This document shows positions 11,206-24,213 of a DNA stretch of 64,000 bases, one piece after another. Source of the stretch: Calliopsis andreniformis (lineage: Eukaryota; Arthropoda; Insecta; Hymenoptera; Andrenidae); the NCBI RefSeq assembly GCF_051401765.1, contig NW_027480422.1, forward strand, positions 25,748,001 to 25,812,000. The letters run 5' to 3'. Within the stretch, counting starts at the first letter, position 1. Every line of letters begins with the position of its first letter. Below the pieces are notes generated by a model, which saw only the letters and a program-made list of their open reading frames with translations, was not told the DNA's origin and did not search any database. The translations under genes were made by a program, and so were the position numbers.

Positions 11206-14200
11206 CGGATCGAATATTTAGGGCCTAAGAAGTCAACGCCAGAAGCATAAAATACAATAAAAATACAACAGTTTTTCCATCGTATAGCATGAATAATTGA
11301 AACCAGTGTGAAAGTGATGGCCATTTCTAAATTCCGGGTAACCTTGGCTTCATTATAGGTCGTTGTTCTACCAGATCGTACAGTTAGGGCCTAGGAAGTC
11401 AACGCCAGAATCATAAAATACAATATAAATACAACAGCTTTTCCATCGTATAAAATGAATAATTGCAAACAGTGTGAAACTAATGGTCATTTCTACGTTC
11501 CGGGAAACCTAGGCTTCACTCTAGGGCGTTGCGCCACCACATCGAATAGTTAGGGCCTTAAAAGCCAACGCCAGAAGAATAAAATACAATATAAATACAA
11601 CAGTATTTCCATCGTATAAAATGAATAATTGCAAACAGTGTGAAAGTAATGGACATTTCTACGTTCCGGGCAATCTAGACTTCACTCTAGGGCGTTGCTC
11701 CACTGGATCGAGTAGTTAGGGCCTAAGAAATCAACGCCAGATGCATAAAATACAATATAAATACAACAGCTTTTCCATCGTCTAAAACGAATAATTGCAA
11801 CCAGTGTGGAAGTAATGGCCATTTCAGCGTTACGGGCATCCTAGACTTAACTCTGAGGCATTGCTCCACCAGATCGAATAGATAGGGCCTTAGAAGTCAA
11901 CGCCAGAAGCATAAAGTACAATAAAAATCCAGCAGTTTTTCCATCGCATAACAGGAATAATTGCAAACAGTGTGAAGGTAATAGTCATTTCTACGCTCCG
12001 GTAAACCTAGGCTTCACTCTAGGGCGTCGTTCCACCACATCGAATAGCTGCGGCCTTAGAAGTCAACGCCAGAAGCATAAAATACAATATAAATACAACA
12101 GTTTTTGAATCGTATAACAGGAATAATTGCAAACAGTGTGAAAGATATGGTCATTTCTACGTTTCGGGCAACCTAGGCCTCACTCTAGGGCGATGCTCCA
12201 CCGGATCGAATATTTAGGGCCTAAGAAGTCAACGCCAGAAGCATAAAATACAATAAAAATACAACAGTTTTTCCATCGTATAACACGAATAATTGCAAAC
12301 AGTGTGAAAGTGATGGCCATTTCTACGTTCCGGGCAACCTTGGCTTCATTCTAGGTCGTCGTTCCACCAGATCGAATAGCTACGTCCTTAGAAGTCAACG
12401 CCAGAAGCATAAAATACAATATAAATGCGACAGATCTTCCATCGTATAAAATGAATAGTTGCAATCAGTGCGAAAATAATGTATCTTTTCTACGTTCCGT
12501 GCAACCTAGGCTTGACTCTGGGGCGTTGCTCCACCAGATCGAATAGGTAGGGCCATAGAAGTCAATGCCCGAATAAAAGAATACAATATAAATACAACAG
12601 TTTTTCTATCGTATAAAATGAATAATTGCAAACAGTGTGAAAGTAATGGTCACTTCTACTGCTCGGGCAACTGAGGCTTCACTCTATGGCGTTGTTCTAC
12701 CAGATCGAATAGCTACGGCCTTAGAAGTCAACGCCAGAAGCATAAAATACAATATAAATACAACAGTTTTTCCATCGTATACAATTAATGATTGCAAACA
12801 TTGTGAAAGTAACGGTCATTTCTACGTTCCGGGCAACTTAGGCCACACTCTAGGGCGATGCTCCACCGGATCGAATATTTAGGGCCTAAGAAGTCAGCGC
12901 CAGAAGCATAAAATACAATAAAAATACAACAGGTTTTCCATCGTATAGCATGAATAATTGAAAGCAGTGTGAAAGTGATGGCCATTTCTAAATTCCGGGT
13001 AACCTTGGCTTCATTCTAGGTCGTTGTTCTACCAGATCGTACAGTTAGGGCCTAGGAAGTCAACGCCAGAAGCTTAAAATACAATATAAATACAACAGTT
13101 TTTCCATCGTATAAAATGAATAATTGCAAACAGTGTGAAACTAATGGTCATTTATACGTTCCGGGAAACCTAGGCTTCACTCTAGGGCGTTGCGCCACCA
13201 CATCGAATAGTTAGGGCCTTAAAAGCCAACGCCAGAAGAATAAAAGACAATATAAATACAACAGTATTTCCATCGTATAAAATGAATAATTGCAAACAGT
13301 GTGAAAGTAATGGTCATTTCTACGTTCCGGGCAATCTAGACTTCACTCTAGGGCGTTGCTCCACTGGATCGAATAGTTAGGGCCTAAGAAATCAACGCCA
13401 GATGCATAAAATACAACATAAATACAACAGCTTTTCCATCGTCTAAAACGAATAATTGCAACCAGTGTGGAAGTAATGGCCATTTCAGCGTTACGGACAT
13501 CCTAGACTTAACTCTGAGGCATTGCTCCACCAGATCGAATAGATAGGGCCTTAGAAGTCAACGCCAGAAGCATAAAGTACAATAAAAATCCAACAGTTTT
13601 TCCATCGCATAACAGGAATAATTGCAAACAGTGTGAAGGTAATAGTCATTTCTACGCTCCGGTAAACCTAGGCTTCACTCTAGGGCGTCGTTCCACCACA
13701 TCGAATAGCTGCGGCCTTAGAAGTCAACGCCAGAAGCATAAAATACAATATAAATACAACAGTTTTTGAATCGTATAACAGGAATAATTGCAAACAGTGT
13801 GAAATATATGGTCATTTCTACGTTTCGGGCAACCTAGGCCTCACTCTAGGGCGATGCTCCACCGGATCGAATATTTAGGGCCTAAGAAGTCAACGCCAGA
13901 AGCATAAAATACAATAAAAATACAACAGTTTTTCCATCGTATAACAGGAATAATTGCAAACAGTGTGAAAGTGATGGCCATTTCTACGTTCCGGGCAACC
14001 TTGGCTTCATTCTAGGTCGTCGTTCCACCAGATCGAATAGCTACGTCCTTAGAAGTAAACGCCAGAAGCATAAAATACAATATAAACGCGACAGATCTTC
14101 CATCGTATAAAATGAATAGTTGCAATCAGTGCGAAAATAATGTATCTTTTCTACGTTCCGTGCAACCTAGGCTTGACTCTAGGGCGTTGCTCCACCAGAT

Positions 14201-14860
14201 CGAATAGGTAGGGCCATAGAAGTCAATGCCCGAATAAAAGAATACAATATAAATACAACAGTTTTTCTATCGTATAAAATGAATAATGGCAAACAGTGTG
14301 AAAGTAATGGTCACTTCTACTGCTCGGGCAACTGAGGCTTCACTCTATGGCGTTGTTCTACCAGATCGAATAGCTACGGCCTCAGAAGTCAACGCCAGAG
14401 GCATAAAATACAATATAAATACAACAGTTTTTCCATCGTATAAAATGAATAATTGCAAACAGTGTGAAACTAATGGTCATTTCTACGTTCCGGGCAACCT
14501 AGGCCTCACTCTAGGGCGATGCTCCACCGGATCGAATATTTAGGGCCTAAGAAGTCAACACCAGAAGCATAAAATACAATAAAAATACAAGAGTTTTTCC
14601 ATCGTATAGCATGAATAATTAAACCAGAGTGAAAGTGATGGCCCTTTCTACCTTCCGGGCAACCTTGGCTTCATTCTAGGTCGTTGTTCTACCAGATCGA
14701 ACAGTTAGGGCCTAAGAAGTCAACGCCAGAAGCATAAAATACAATATAAATACAACAGTTTTTCCATCGTATAAAATGAATAATTGCAAACAGTGTGAAA
14801 CTAATGGTCATTTCTACGTTCCGGGCAACCTAGGCTTCACTCTAGGGCGTTGCTCCACCA
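11206..14860. repeat. Ten-monomer (1661-bp) higher-order repeat, two full copies plus a partial third
   Basis: Units are about 11206-12866, 12867-14527 and a partial third from 14528 to about 14860. Markers recurring at 1661 bp include TATAGCATGAATAATTGAAA (about 11283, 12944, with a one-base-shorter version near 14605), AATAATGTATCTTTTC and CACTTCTACTGCTCGGGC. Each ten-monomer unit contains mutually divergent monomers, while the two full copies differ by scattered single bases. One monomer in copy 2 (14444 to about 14475) differs as a patch. This is the clearest classical higher-order repeat in the left domain. Confidence 0.9.
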
Positions 14861-16447
14861 GATCGAATAGTTAGGGCCTTAGACGTCAACGCCAGAAGCA
14901 TAAAATAAAATAAAAATACAACAGTTGTTCCATCGTATATCAGGAATAATTACAACCTGTGTGAAAGTAATAGGCATTTCTACGCTCCGTGCAACCTAGG
15001 CTTCACTCTAGGGCGTTGGTGCACCCGGCCGAATAGTTAGGGCCTTAGAAAACAACTCCAGACTCATCAAATACAATATAAATACAACAGTTTTTCCACG
15101 GTATAAAACGAATAATTGCAACCAGTATGAAAGTTATGGTCATTTCTACGTTACGGGCAACCTAGGCTTCACCCTAGGGCGTTACTCCACCAAATCGAAT
15201 AGTTAGGGCCTAAGAAGTCAACGCCAGAAGCATAAAATACAAAATAAATACAACAGTTTTTCCATCGTATAACAAGAATAATTGCAACCAGTGTGAAAGT
15301 GATGGTCATTTCTGCATTCCGGGCAACCTCGGCTTCACTCTAGGGCGTTGCTCCTCCAGATAGAATAGTTAGGGCCCAGGAAGTCAACGCCAGAAGCATA
15401 AAATAAAATATAAATACAACAGTTTTTCCCTTGTATAACAGGAATAATTGCAACCAGTGTGAAAGGTATGATCATTTCTACGTTCCGGGCAACCTAGGCT
15501 TCACTCTAGGGCGTTGCTCCACCTCATCGGATAGCTGCGGCCTTAGAAGTCAACGCCAGAAGCATAAAATACAATAAAAGTACATCAGTTTTTCCATCGT
15601 ATAACAGGAATAATTGCAACCAGTGTGAAAGGTATGGTCATTTCTACGTTCCGGGCAACCTAGGCTTCACTCTAGGGCGTTGCTCCTCCAGATAGAATAG
15701 TTAGGGCCCAGGAAGTCAACGCCAGAAGCATAAAATAAAATATAAATACAACAGTTTTTCCCTTGTATATCAGGAATAATTGCAACCAGTGTGAAAGGTA
15801 TGGTCATTTCTACTTTCCGGGCAACCTAGGCTTCACTCTAGGGCGTTGCTCCACCACATCGGATAGCTGCGGCCTTAGAAGTCAACGCCAGAAGCATAAA
15901 ATACAATATAAATACAACAGTTTTTCAATCGTATAACAGGAATAATTGCAACCAGTGTGAAAGGTATGGTCATTTCTACTTTCCGGGCAACCTAGGCTTC
16001 ACTCTGGGGCGTGGTTCCCCCAGATCGAATAGTTAGGGCCTAAGAAGCCTACGCCAGAAGCATAAAATACAATATAAATGCCACAGTTTTTCCATCGTAT
16101 AACAGGAATAATTGCAACCAGAGTGAAGGTGATGGCCATTTCTAAGCTCCGGGCAACCTAGGCTTCACTCTAGAGCGTTGCTCCACCAGATCGAATAGCT
16201 AGGACCTTAGAAGTCAACGCCAGAAGCACAAAATAAAATAAAAATACAAGAGTTATTCCATCGTATAACAGGAATAATTGCAAACAGTGTGAAAGATATG
16301 GTCATTTCTACGTTGCGGGCATCCTAGGCTTCACTCTAGGGCATTGCTCCACCACATCGAATAGCTACGGCCTTAGAAGTCAACGCCATAACTATAAAAA
16401 ACGATATAAATACAACAGTTTTCCCATTGTATAACAGGAATAATTGC
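14861..16447. repeat. Satellite mosaic with dimer and trimer tandems
   Basis: About 14985-15290 matches 3696-4001 (offset 11289). The match then shifts by one monomer (15324 versus 4201, offset 11123), so one monomer is missing relative to module P. About 15270-15550 recurs at 15602-15882, two monomers apart, with the AGATAGAATAGTTAGGGCCC core. About 16005-16290 recurs three monomers (498 bp) downstream, with AAGAAGCCTACGCC. Confidence 0.78.
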
Positions 16448-17564
16448 AACCAGTGTGAAAGTGATGGTCATTTCTACGTTCCGGGCAACCTAGGCTTCAG
16501 TCTAGGGCATGGTTCCCCCAGATCGAATAGTTAGGGCCTAAGAAGCCTACGCCAGAAGCATAAAATACAATATAAACACCACAGTTTTTCCATCGTATAA
16601 CGGGAATAATTGCAACCAGAGTGAAGGTGATGGTCATTTCTAAGTTCTGGGCAACCTAGGCTTCACTCTAGAGCGTTGCTCCACCAGATCGAATAGCTAG
16701 GACCTTAGAAGTCAACGCCAGAAGCACAAAATAAAATAAAAATACAAGAGTTATTCCATCGTATAACAGGAATAATTACAACCAGTGTGAAAGTAATGGG
16801 CATTTCTACGCTCCGTGCAAACTAGGATTCACTCTAGGGCGTTGGTCCACCCGGCCGAATAGTTAGGGCCTTAGAAAACAACTCCAGACTCATAAAATAC
16901 AATATAAATACAACAGTTTTTCCACGGTATAGAACGAATAATTGCAACCAGTATGAAAGTTATGGTCATTTCTACGTTACGGGCAACCTAGGCTTCACCC
17001 TAGGGCGTTACTCCACCAAATCGAATAGTTAGGGCCTAAGAAGTCAACGCCAGAAGCATAAAATACAAGATAAATACAACAGTTTTTCCATCGTATAACA
17101 AGAATAATTGCAACCAGTGTGAGAGTGATGGTCATTTCTACATTCCGGGAAACCTAGGCTTCCCTCTAGGGCGTTGCTCCACCAGATCGAATACATAGTG
17201 CCATAGAAGTCAACGCCAGAAGCATAAAGTACATTAAAAATCCAACAGTTTGTCCATCGTATAACAGGAGTAATTGCCACCAGTGTGAAAGTGATGGTCA
17301 TTTCTGCATTCCGGGCAACCTAGGCTTCACTCTAGGGCGTTGCTCCTCCAGATAGAATAGTTAGGGCCCAGGAAGTCAACGCCAGAAGCATAAAATAAAA
17401 TATAAATACAACAGTTTTTCCCTTGTATAACAGGAATAATTGCAACCAGTGTGAAAGGTATGGTCATTTCTACGTTCCGGGCAACCTAGGCTTCACTCTA
17501 GGGCGTTGCTCCACCACATAGGATAGCTGCGGCCTTAGAAGTCAACGCCAGAAGCATAAAATAC
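16448..17564. repeat. Module P copy 3
   Basis: This matches 3333-4449 at a constant offset of 13115 bp without an internal indel, so all monomers are kept in order. Differences are single bases, such as TATAGAACG versus TATAAAACG near 16930. Together with the copies at 3333 and 10020 it shows a 0.9-1.1 kb module dispersed over 13 kb and not arranged as one tandem. Confidence 0.84.
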
Positions 17565-20280
17565 AATATAAATACAACAGTTTTTGAATCGTATAACAGG
17601 AATGATTGCAAACAGTGTGAAAGATATGGTCATTTCTACGTTTCGGGCAACCTAGGCCTCACTCTAGGGCGATGCTCCACCGGATCGAATATTTAGGGCC
17701 TAAGAAGTCAACGCCAGAAGCATAAAATACAATAAAAATACAACAGTTTTTCCATCGTATAACAGGAATAATTGCAAACAGTGTGAAAGTGATGGTCACT
17801 TCTACTGCTCGGGCAACTGAGGCTTCACTCTATGGCGTTGTTCTACCAGATCGAATAGCTACGGCCTTAGAAGTCAACGCCAGAAGCATAAAATACAATA
17901 TAAATACAACAGTTTTTCCATCGTATAAAATGAATAATTGCAAACAGTGTGAAACTAATGGTCATTTCTACGTCCCGGGCAACCTAGGCTTCACACTAGG
18001 GCGTTGCGCCACCACATCGAATAGTTAGGGCCTTAAAAGTCAATGCCAGAGGAATAAAATACAATATAAATACAACAGTTTTTCCATCGTATAAAATGAA
18101 TAATTGCAAACAGTGTGAAAGTAATGGCCATTTCTACGCTCCGGGCAATCTCGACTTCACTCTAGGGCGTTGCTCCACTGGATGGAATAGTTAGGGCCTA
18201 AGAAGTCAACGCCAGATGCATAAAATACAATATAAATGCAACAGCTTTTCCATCGTCTAAAACGAATAATTGCAACCAGTGTGAACGTAATGGCCATTTC
18301 AGCGTTACGGGCATCCTAGACTTAACTCTAAGGCATTGCTCCACCAGATCGAATAGATAGGGCCTTAGATGTCAACGCCAGAAGCATAAAGAACAATAAA
18401 AATCCAACAGTTTTTCCATCGCATAACAGGAATAATTGCAAACAGTGTGAAGGTGATAGACATTTCTACGCTCCGGTCAACCCAGGCTTCACTCTAGGGC
18501 GTTGCTCCACCAGATCGAATAGTTAGGGCCTTAGACGTCAACGCCAGAAGCATAAAATAAAATAAAAATACAACAGTTGTTCCATCGTATAACAGGAATA
18601 ATTACAACCGGTGTGAAAGTAATAGGCATTTCTACGTTCCGTGCAACCTAGGCTTCCCTCTAGGGCGTTGCTACACCAGGTCGGATAGTTAGGGCCTTAG
18701 AAAACAACTCCAGACGCATAAAATACAATAAAAGTACATCAGTTTTTCCATCGTATAACAGGAATAATTGCGACCAGAGTGAAAGTGATGGTCATTTCGA
18801 CGTTCCGGGCGACCTAGGCTACACTCTAGGGCGTTGCTCCACCAGATCGGACAGCTAGGGCCTTAGAAGTCAACGCCCGAAGCATAAAATACAATAAAAA
18901 TACAACAGTTTTTCCATCGTATAAAAGGAATAATTGCAACCAGTGTGAAAGTAATGGGCATTTCTACGTTCCGTGCAATCTAGGCTACACTCTAGGGCGT
19001 TGCTCCACCAGGTCGAATAGATAGGGCCTTAGAAAACAACTCCAGACGCATAAAATACAATATAAATACAACAGTTTTTCCACGGTATAAAACGAATAAT
19101 TGCAACCAGTATGAAAGTTATGGTCATTTCTACGTTCCGGGCAACCTAGGCTTCACCCTAGGGCGTTGCTCCACCAGATCGAATAGTTAGGGCCCAGGAA
19201 GTCAACGCCAGAAGCATAAAATACAATATAAATACAACAGTTTTTCCATCGTATAAAATGTGTAATTGCAACCAGTGTGAAAGTAACTGCCATTTCTACG
19301 TTCCGGGCATCCTAGACTTAACACTGAGGCATTGCTCCGCCAGATCGAATAGATAGGGCCTTAGAAGTCAACGCCAGAATCATACAGTACAATAAGAATC
19401 CAACAGTTTTTCCATCGTATAACAGGAAAAATTGCAAACAGTGTGAAGGTAATAGTCAGTTCTACGCTCCGGTCAACCTAGGCTTCACTCTAGGGCGTTG
19501 CTCCACCAGATCGAATAGTTAGGGCCTTAGAAGTCAACGCCAGAAGCATAAAATAAAATAAAAATACCACAGTTGTTCCATCGTATAACAGGAATAATTA
19601 CAACCTGTGTGAAATTAATGGGCATTTCTACATTCCGTGCAACCTAGGCTTCACTCTAGGGCGTTGCTCCACCAGGTCGGATAGTTAGAGCCTTAGAAAA
19701 CAACTCCAGACGCATAAAATACAATAAAAATACATCAGTTTTTACATCGTATAACAGGAATAATTGCAACCAGAGTGAAAGTGATGGTCATTTCTACGTT
19801 CCTTGCGACCTAGGCTACACTCTAGGGCGTTGCTCCACCAGATCGGATAGCTAGGGCCTTAGAAGTCAACGCCCGAAGCATAAAATGCTAAATTAATAGA
19901 ACAGTTTTTCCATTGTATAAAACGAATGATTGCAACCAGAGTGAAACTTATGGTCATTTCTACGTTCTGGGCAACCCAGGCCTCACTCTAGGGTGATGCT
20001 CCACCGGATCGAATATTTAGGGCCTACGAAGTCAACGCCAGAAGCATAAAATACAATAAAAATACAACAGCTTTTCCATCGTATAGCATGAATAATTGCA
20101 ACCAGAGTGAAGGTAATGGTCATTTATACGTTTCGGGCAACCTAGGCTTCTCTCTAGGGCGCTGCTCCACCAGATCGAACAGCTAGGATCTTAGAAGTCA
20201 ACGCCCGAAACATAAAATACAATATAAATACAACAGTTTTTCCATAGTATAACAGGAATAATTGCAAACAGTGTGAAAGT
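17565..20280. repeat. Satellite mosaic, left-to-right domain transition
   Basis: About 17565-17830 resembles monomers of the ten-monomer unit (TTTCGGGCAACCTAGGCCTC, then CACTTCTACTGCTCGGGC). About 18464-18789 matches 3025-3350. From about 18790 to 20280 monomers are individually divergent and I found no long collinear partner. Around 19.8-20.2 kb the GTCAACGCCCGAAGC linker type appears; it is common in the right domain and almost absent on the left. Confidence 0.75.
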
Positions 20281-22390
20281 AATGGTCATTTCTACGTTCC
20301 GGGCATCCTAGACTTAACACAGAGGCATTGCTCCACCAGATCGAATACATAGGGCCTTAGAAGTCAACGCCAGAAGCATAAAGTACATTAAAAATCCAAC
20401 AGTTTGTCCATCGTATAACAGGAGTAATTGCCACCAGTGTGAAAGTTATGGTCATTTCTGCATTCCGGGCAACCTAGGCTTCACTCTAGGGCGTTGCTCC
20501 TCCAGATAGAATAGTTAGGGCCCAGGAAGTAAACGCCAGAAGCATAAAATAATATATAAATGCAACAGCTTTTCCCTTATATAACAGGAATAATTGCAAC
20601 CAGTGTGAAAGGTATGGCTATTTCTACGTTCCGGGCAACCTAGGCTTCACTCTAGGGCGTTGCTCCACCACATCGGATAGCTGCGGCCTTAGAAGTCAAC
20701 GCCAGAAGCATAAAATACAATATAAATACCACAGTATTTCCATCGTATAACAGGTATACTTGCAACCAGAGTGAAGGTGCTGGTCATTTCTAAGTTCCGG
20801 GCAACCTAGGCTTCACTCGAGGGCGTCGCTCCACCACATCGAATAGCTACGGCCCTAGAAGACAACGCCATAACTATAAAATACAATATAAATACAACAG
20901 TCTGTCCATCGTATAAAACGAATAATTGCAACCAGTCTGATAGCTATGGTTATTTCTACGTTCCGGGCAACCTAGGCTTCACCCTAGGGCGTAGCTCCAC
21001 CAGATCGAATAGTTAGGGCCTAAGAAGTCAATGCCAGAAGCATGAAATACGATATATGTACAACAGTTTTTCCATCGTATAAAATGAGTAATTGCAACCA
21101 GTGTGAAAGTAACGGCCATTTCTACGTTCCGGGCATCCTAGACTTAACACTGCGGCATTGCTCCACCAGATCGAATACATAGGGCCTTAGAAGTCAACGC
21201 CAGAAGCATAAAGTACATTAAAAATCCAACAGTTTGTCCATCGTATAACAGGAGTAATTGCCACCAGTGTGAAAGTTATGGTCATTTCTGCATTCCGGGC
21301 AACCTAGGCTTCACTCTAGGGCGTTGCTCCTCCAGATAGAATAGTTAGGGCCCAGGAAGTCAACGCCAGAAGCATAAAATAAAATAAAAATACAACAGTT
21401 ATTCCATCGTATAACAGGAATAATTACAACCAGTGTGAAAGTTATGGTCATTTCTGCGTTCCGGGAACCTAGTCTTCACTCTAGGGCGTTGCCCCACCAG
21501 ATCGAATAGTTAGGGCCTAAGAAGTCAACGCCAGAAGCATAAAATACAATATAAATACAGCAGTTTATCCATTCTATGAAATGAATAATTGCAAACAGTG
21601 TGGAAGTAATGGTCATTTCTACGTTCCGGGCAACCTAGGCTTCACTCTATGTCGTTGCTCCACCACATCGAATAGCTACGGCCTTAGAAGTCAACGCCTG
21701 GAGCATAAAATACATTAACAATACAACAGTTTTTTCACCGTGTAACAGGAGGAATTGCAAGACGAGTGAAGGTAATGGTCTTTTCTACGTTCCGGGCAAC
21801 CTAGGCTTCACTGTAGGGCGTTCCTCCACCACATCGAATAGTTAGGGCCTTAGAAGTCAACGCAAGAAGCATAAAGTACAGTAAATATCCAACAGTTTGT
21901 CCACCGTATAACAGGAATAATTGCAACCAGTGTGCAAGTTATGGTCATTTCTACGTTCCGACAACCTAGGCTTCACTCTAGGGCATTGCTCCACCACATC
22001 GAATAGCTAGGACCTTAGAAGTCAGCGCCCGAAACATAAAATGCAATAAAAATACATCAGTTTTTCCATCGTATAACAGGAATAATTACAACCAGTGTGA
22101 TAGTAATGGGCATTTCTGCGTTCCGTGCAACCTAGGCTTCATTCTAGGGCATTGTTCCACCAGATCGAACAGTTAGGGCCTAAGAAGTCAACGCCAGAAG
22201 CATAAAATACAATATAAATACAATAGTTTTTCCATCGGCTAAAACGAATAATTGCGCGAGTGTGAATGGTATGGTCATTTCTACGTTCCGGGCAACCTAG
22301 GCTTCACTCTAGGGCGTTGCTCCCCCACATCGAATAGCTAGGGCCTTAGAAGTCAGCTCCCGAAACATAAAATACAATATAAATACAACA
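20281..22390. repeat. Satellite with two five-monomer spaced duplications
   Basis: About 20281-20530 recurs at 21111-21360, exactly 830 bp apart, with ATACATAGGGCCTTAG followed by TAAAGTACATTAAAAATCC. About 21755-21960 recurs at about 22583-22790 (offset 828), with GAGTGAAGGTAATGGTCTTT and a single-base-shortened core. The rare linker GCAGTTTATCCATTCTATG near 21557 is shared with 5457-5514. Confidence 0.8.
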
Positions 22391-24213
22391 GCTTTTCCAT
22401 CGTATAGAACGAATAACTGCATCCAGTGTGAAAGTTATGGTCATTTCTACGTGCAGGGCAACCTAGGCTTCACCCTAGGGCGTTGCTCCACCAGATCGAA
22501 TAGTTAGGGCCTTAGAAGTCAACGCCAGAAGCATAAAATACCATATAAATACATCAGTTTTTCCGTCGTTAAAAGGAATAAATGCAACACGAGTGAAGGT
22601 AATGGTCTTTTCTACGTTCCGGGCAACCTAGGCTTCACTGTAGGGCGTTGCTCCACCACATCGAATAGTTAGGGCCTTAGAAGTCAACGCAAGAAGCATA
22701 AAGTACAGTAAATATCCAACAGTTTGTCCACCGTATAACAGGAATAATTGACACCAGTGTGCAAGTTATGGTCATTTCTACGTTCCGGCAACCTAGGCTT
22801 CACTCTAGGGCATTGCTCCACCAGATCGAATAGCTAGGAACTTAGAAGTCAGCGCCCGAAACTAAAAATGCAATAAAAATACAACAGTTTTTCCATCGTA
22901 TACCAGGAATGATTGCAACCAGAGTGAAGGTGATTGTGATTTCTACGTTCCGGGCAACCTAGGTTTCACTCTAGGGCAAGGCTCCAACAGATCGAATAGC
23001 TAGGGCCTTAGAAGTCAACACCAGAAGCATAAAATAAAATAAAAATACAACAGTTATTCCATCGTATAACAGGAATAATTACAACCAGTGTGATAGTAAT
23101 GGGCATTTCTACGTTCCGTGCAACCTAGGCTTCATTCTAGGGCATTGTTCCACCAGATCGAACAGTTAGGGCCTAAGAAGTCAACGCCAGAAGCATAAAA
23201 TACAAAATAAACGCTACAGTCTTTCCATCGTATAAAATGAATAATTGCAACCACTCTGAATGTTATGGTCCTACCTACGTTTCGGGCAACCTAGGCTTCA
23301 CTCTAGGGCGTTGCTCCACCAGATCGAATAGCTAGGGCCTTAGAAGTCAACGCCCGAAACATAAAATACAATAAAAATACATCAGTTTTTCCATCGTATA
23401 GCAGGAATATTTGCATCAAGCGTGAATGTAATGGTCATTTCTACCTTCCGGGCTATCTAGTCTTCACTGTAGGGCGGTGCTCCACCAGATCAAATAGTTA
23501 GGGCCTAAGAAGTCAACGCCAGAAGCATAAAATACAATTTAATACAACAGCTTTTCCATCGTATATAATGTATATTTGCAAACAGTGTGAAAGTAACGGT
23601 CATTTCTACGTTCCGGGCAACCTAGGCTTCACTCTAGGGCGTTGCTCCACCAGATCGAATAGTTAGGGACCTAGAATTCGACGCCAGAAGCATAAAATAC
23701 AACATAAGTACAACAGTTTTTAGATTGTATAATAGGAATAATTGCAACCAGTGTGAAAGTACAGGTCATTTCTACGTTCCGGGCAACCTCGGCTTCGCTC
23801 AACGGCGTTGCTCCACCAGATCGAATAGCAAGGGTCTTAGAAGTCAATGCCCGAAGCATAAATATACAAAATAAATAGAACAGTTTTTCTATTGTATAAA
23901 ACGAATAATTGCAACCAGTGTGAAAGCTATGGTTATTTCTACGTTCCGGGCATCCTAGGCTTCCCTCTAGGGCGTTGCTCTACCAGATCGAATAGCTAGG
24001 GACTTAGAAGTCAACGCCAGAAGCATAAAATACCATATAAATACATCAGTTTTTCCGTCGTTAAAAGGAATAAATGCAACCAGTGTGAAGGATATGGTCA
24101 TTTCTACGTTCCGGACAACATAGGCTTCACTCTAGGGCGTCGGTCCACCAGATACACTAGTTAGGGCCTAAGGAGACAACGTCAGAAGCATAGAATACAA
24201 TATAAATACAACA
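22391..24213. repeat. Permuted partial copy of the 20-monomer unit
   Basis: About 22391-23202 matches about 34491-35302 (offset 12100), and 23203-24213 matches 33481-34491 (offset 10278). The two halves are in reversed order compared with the unit at 32-36 kb but in the same orientation. That is what remains if a tandem of the unit is cut down by unequal exchange with a junction at about 23203. Diagnostics are the short linker GTCGTTAAAAGG, the AATAACTGCATCCAG monomer and the TTTAGATTGTATAATAGG linker. Confidence 0.83.

Noticed and set aside
16441..16900. Promoter-like AT-rich boxes (TATAAAT, TATAAAA) in every linker
   Set aside because: They are part of the repeated linker and occur hundreds of times with no adjoining gene. 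Satellite transcription is possible but nothing in the sequence identifies a start site.
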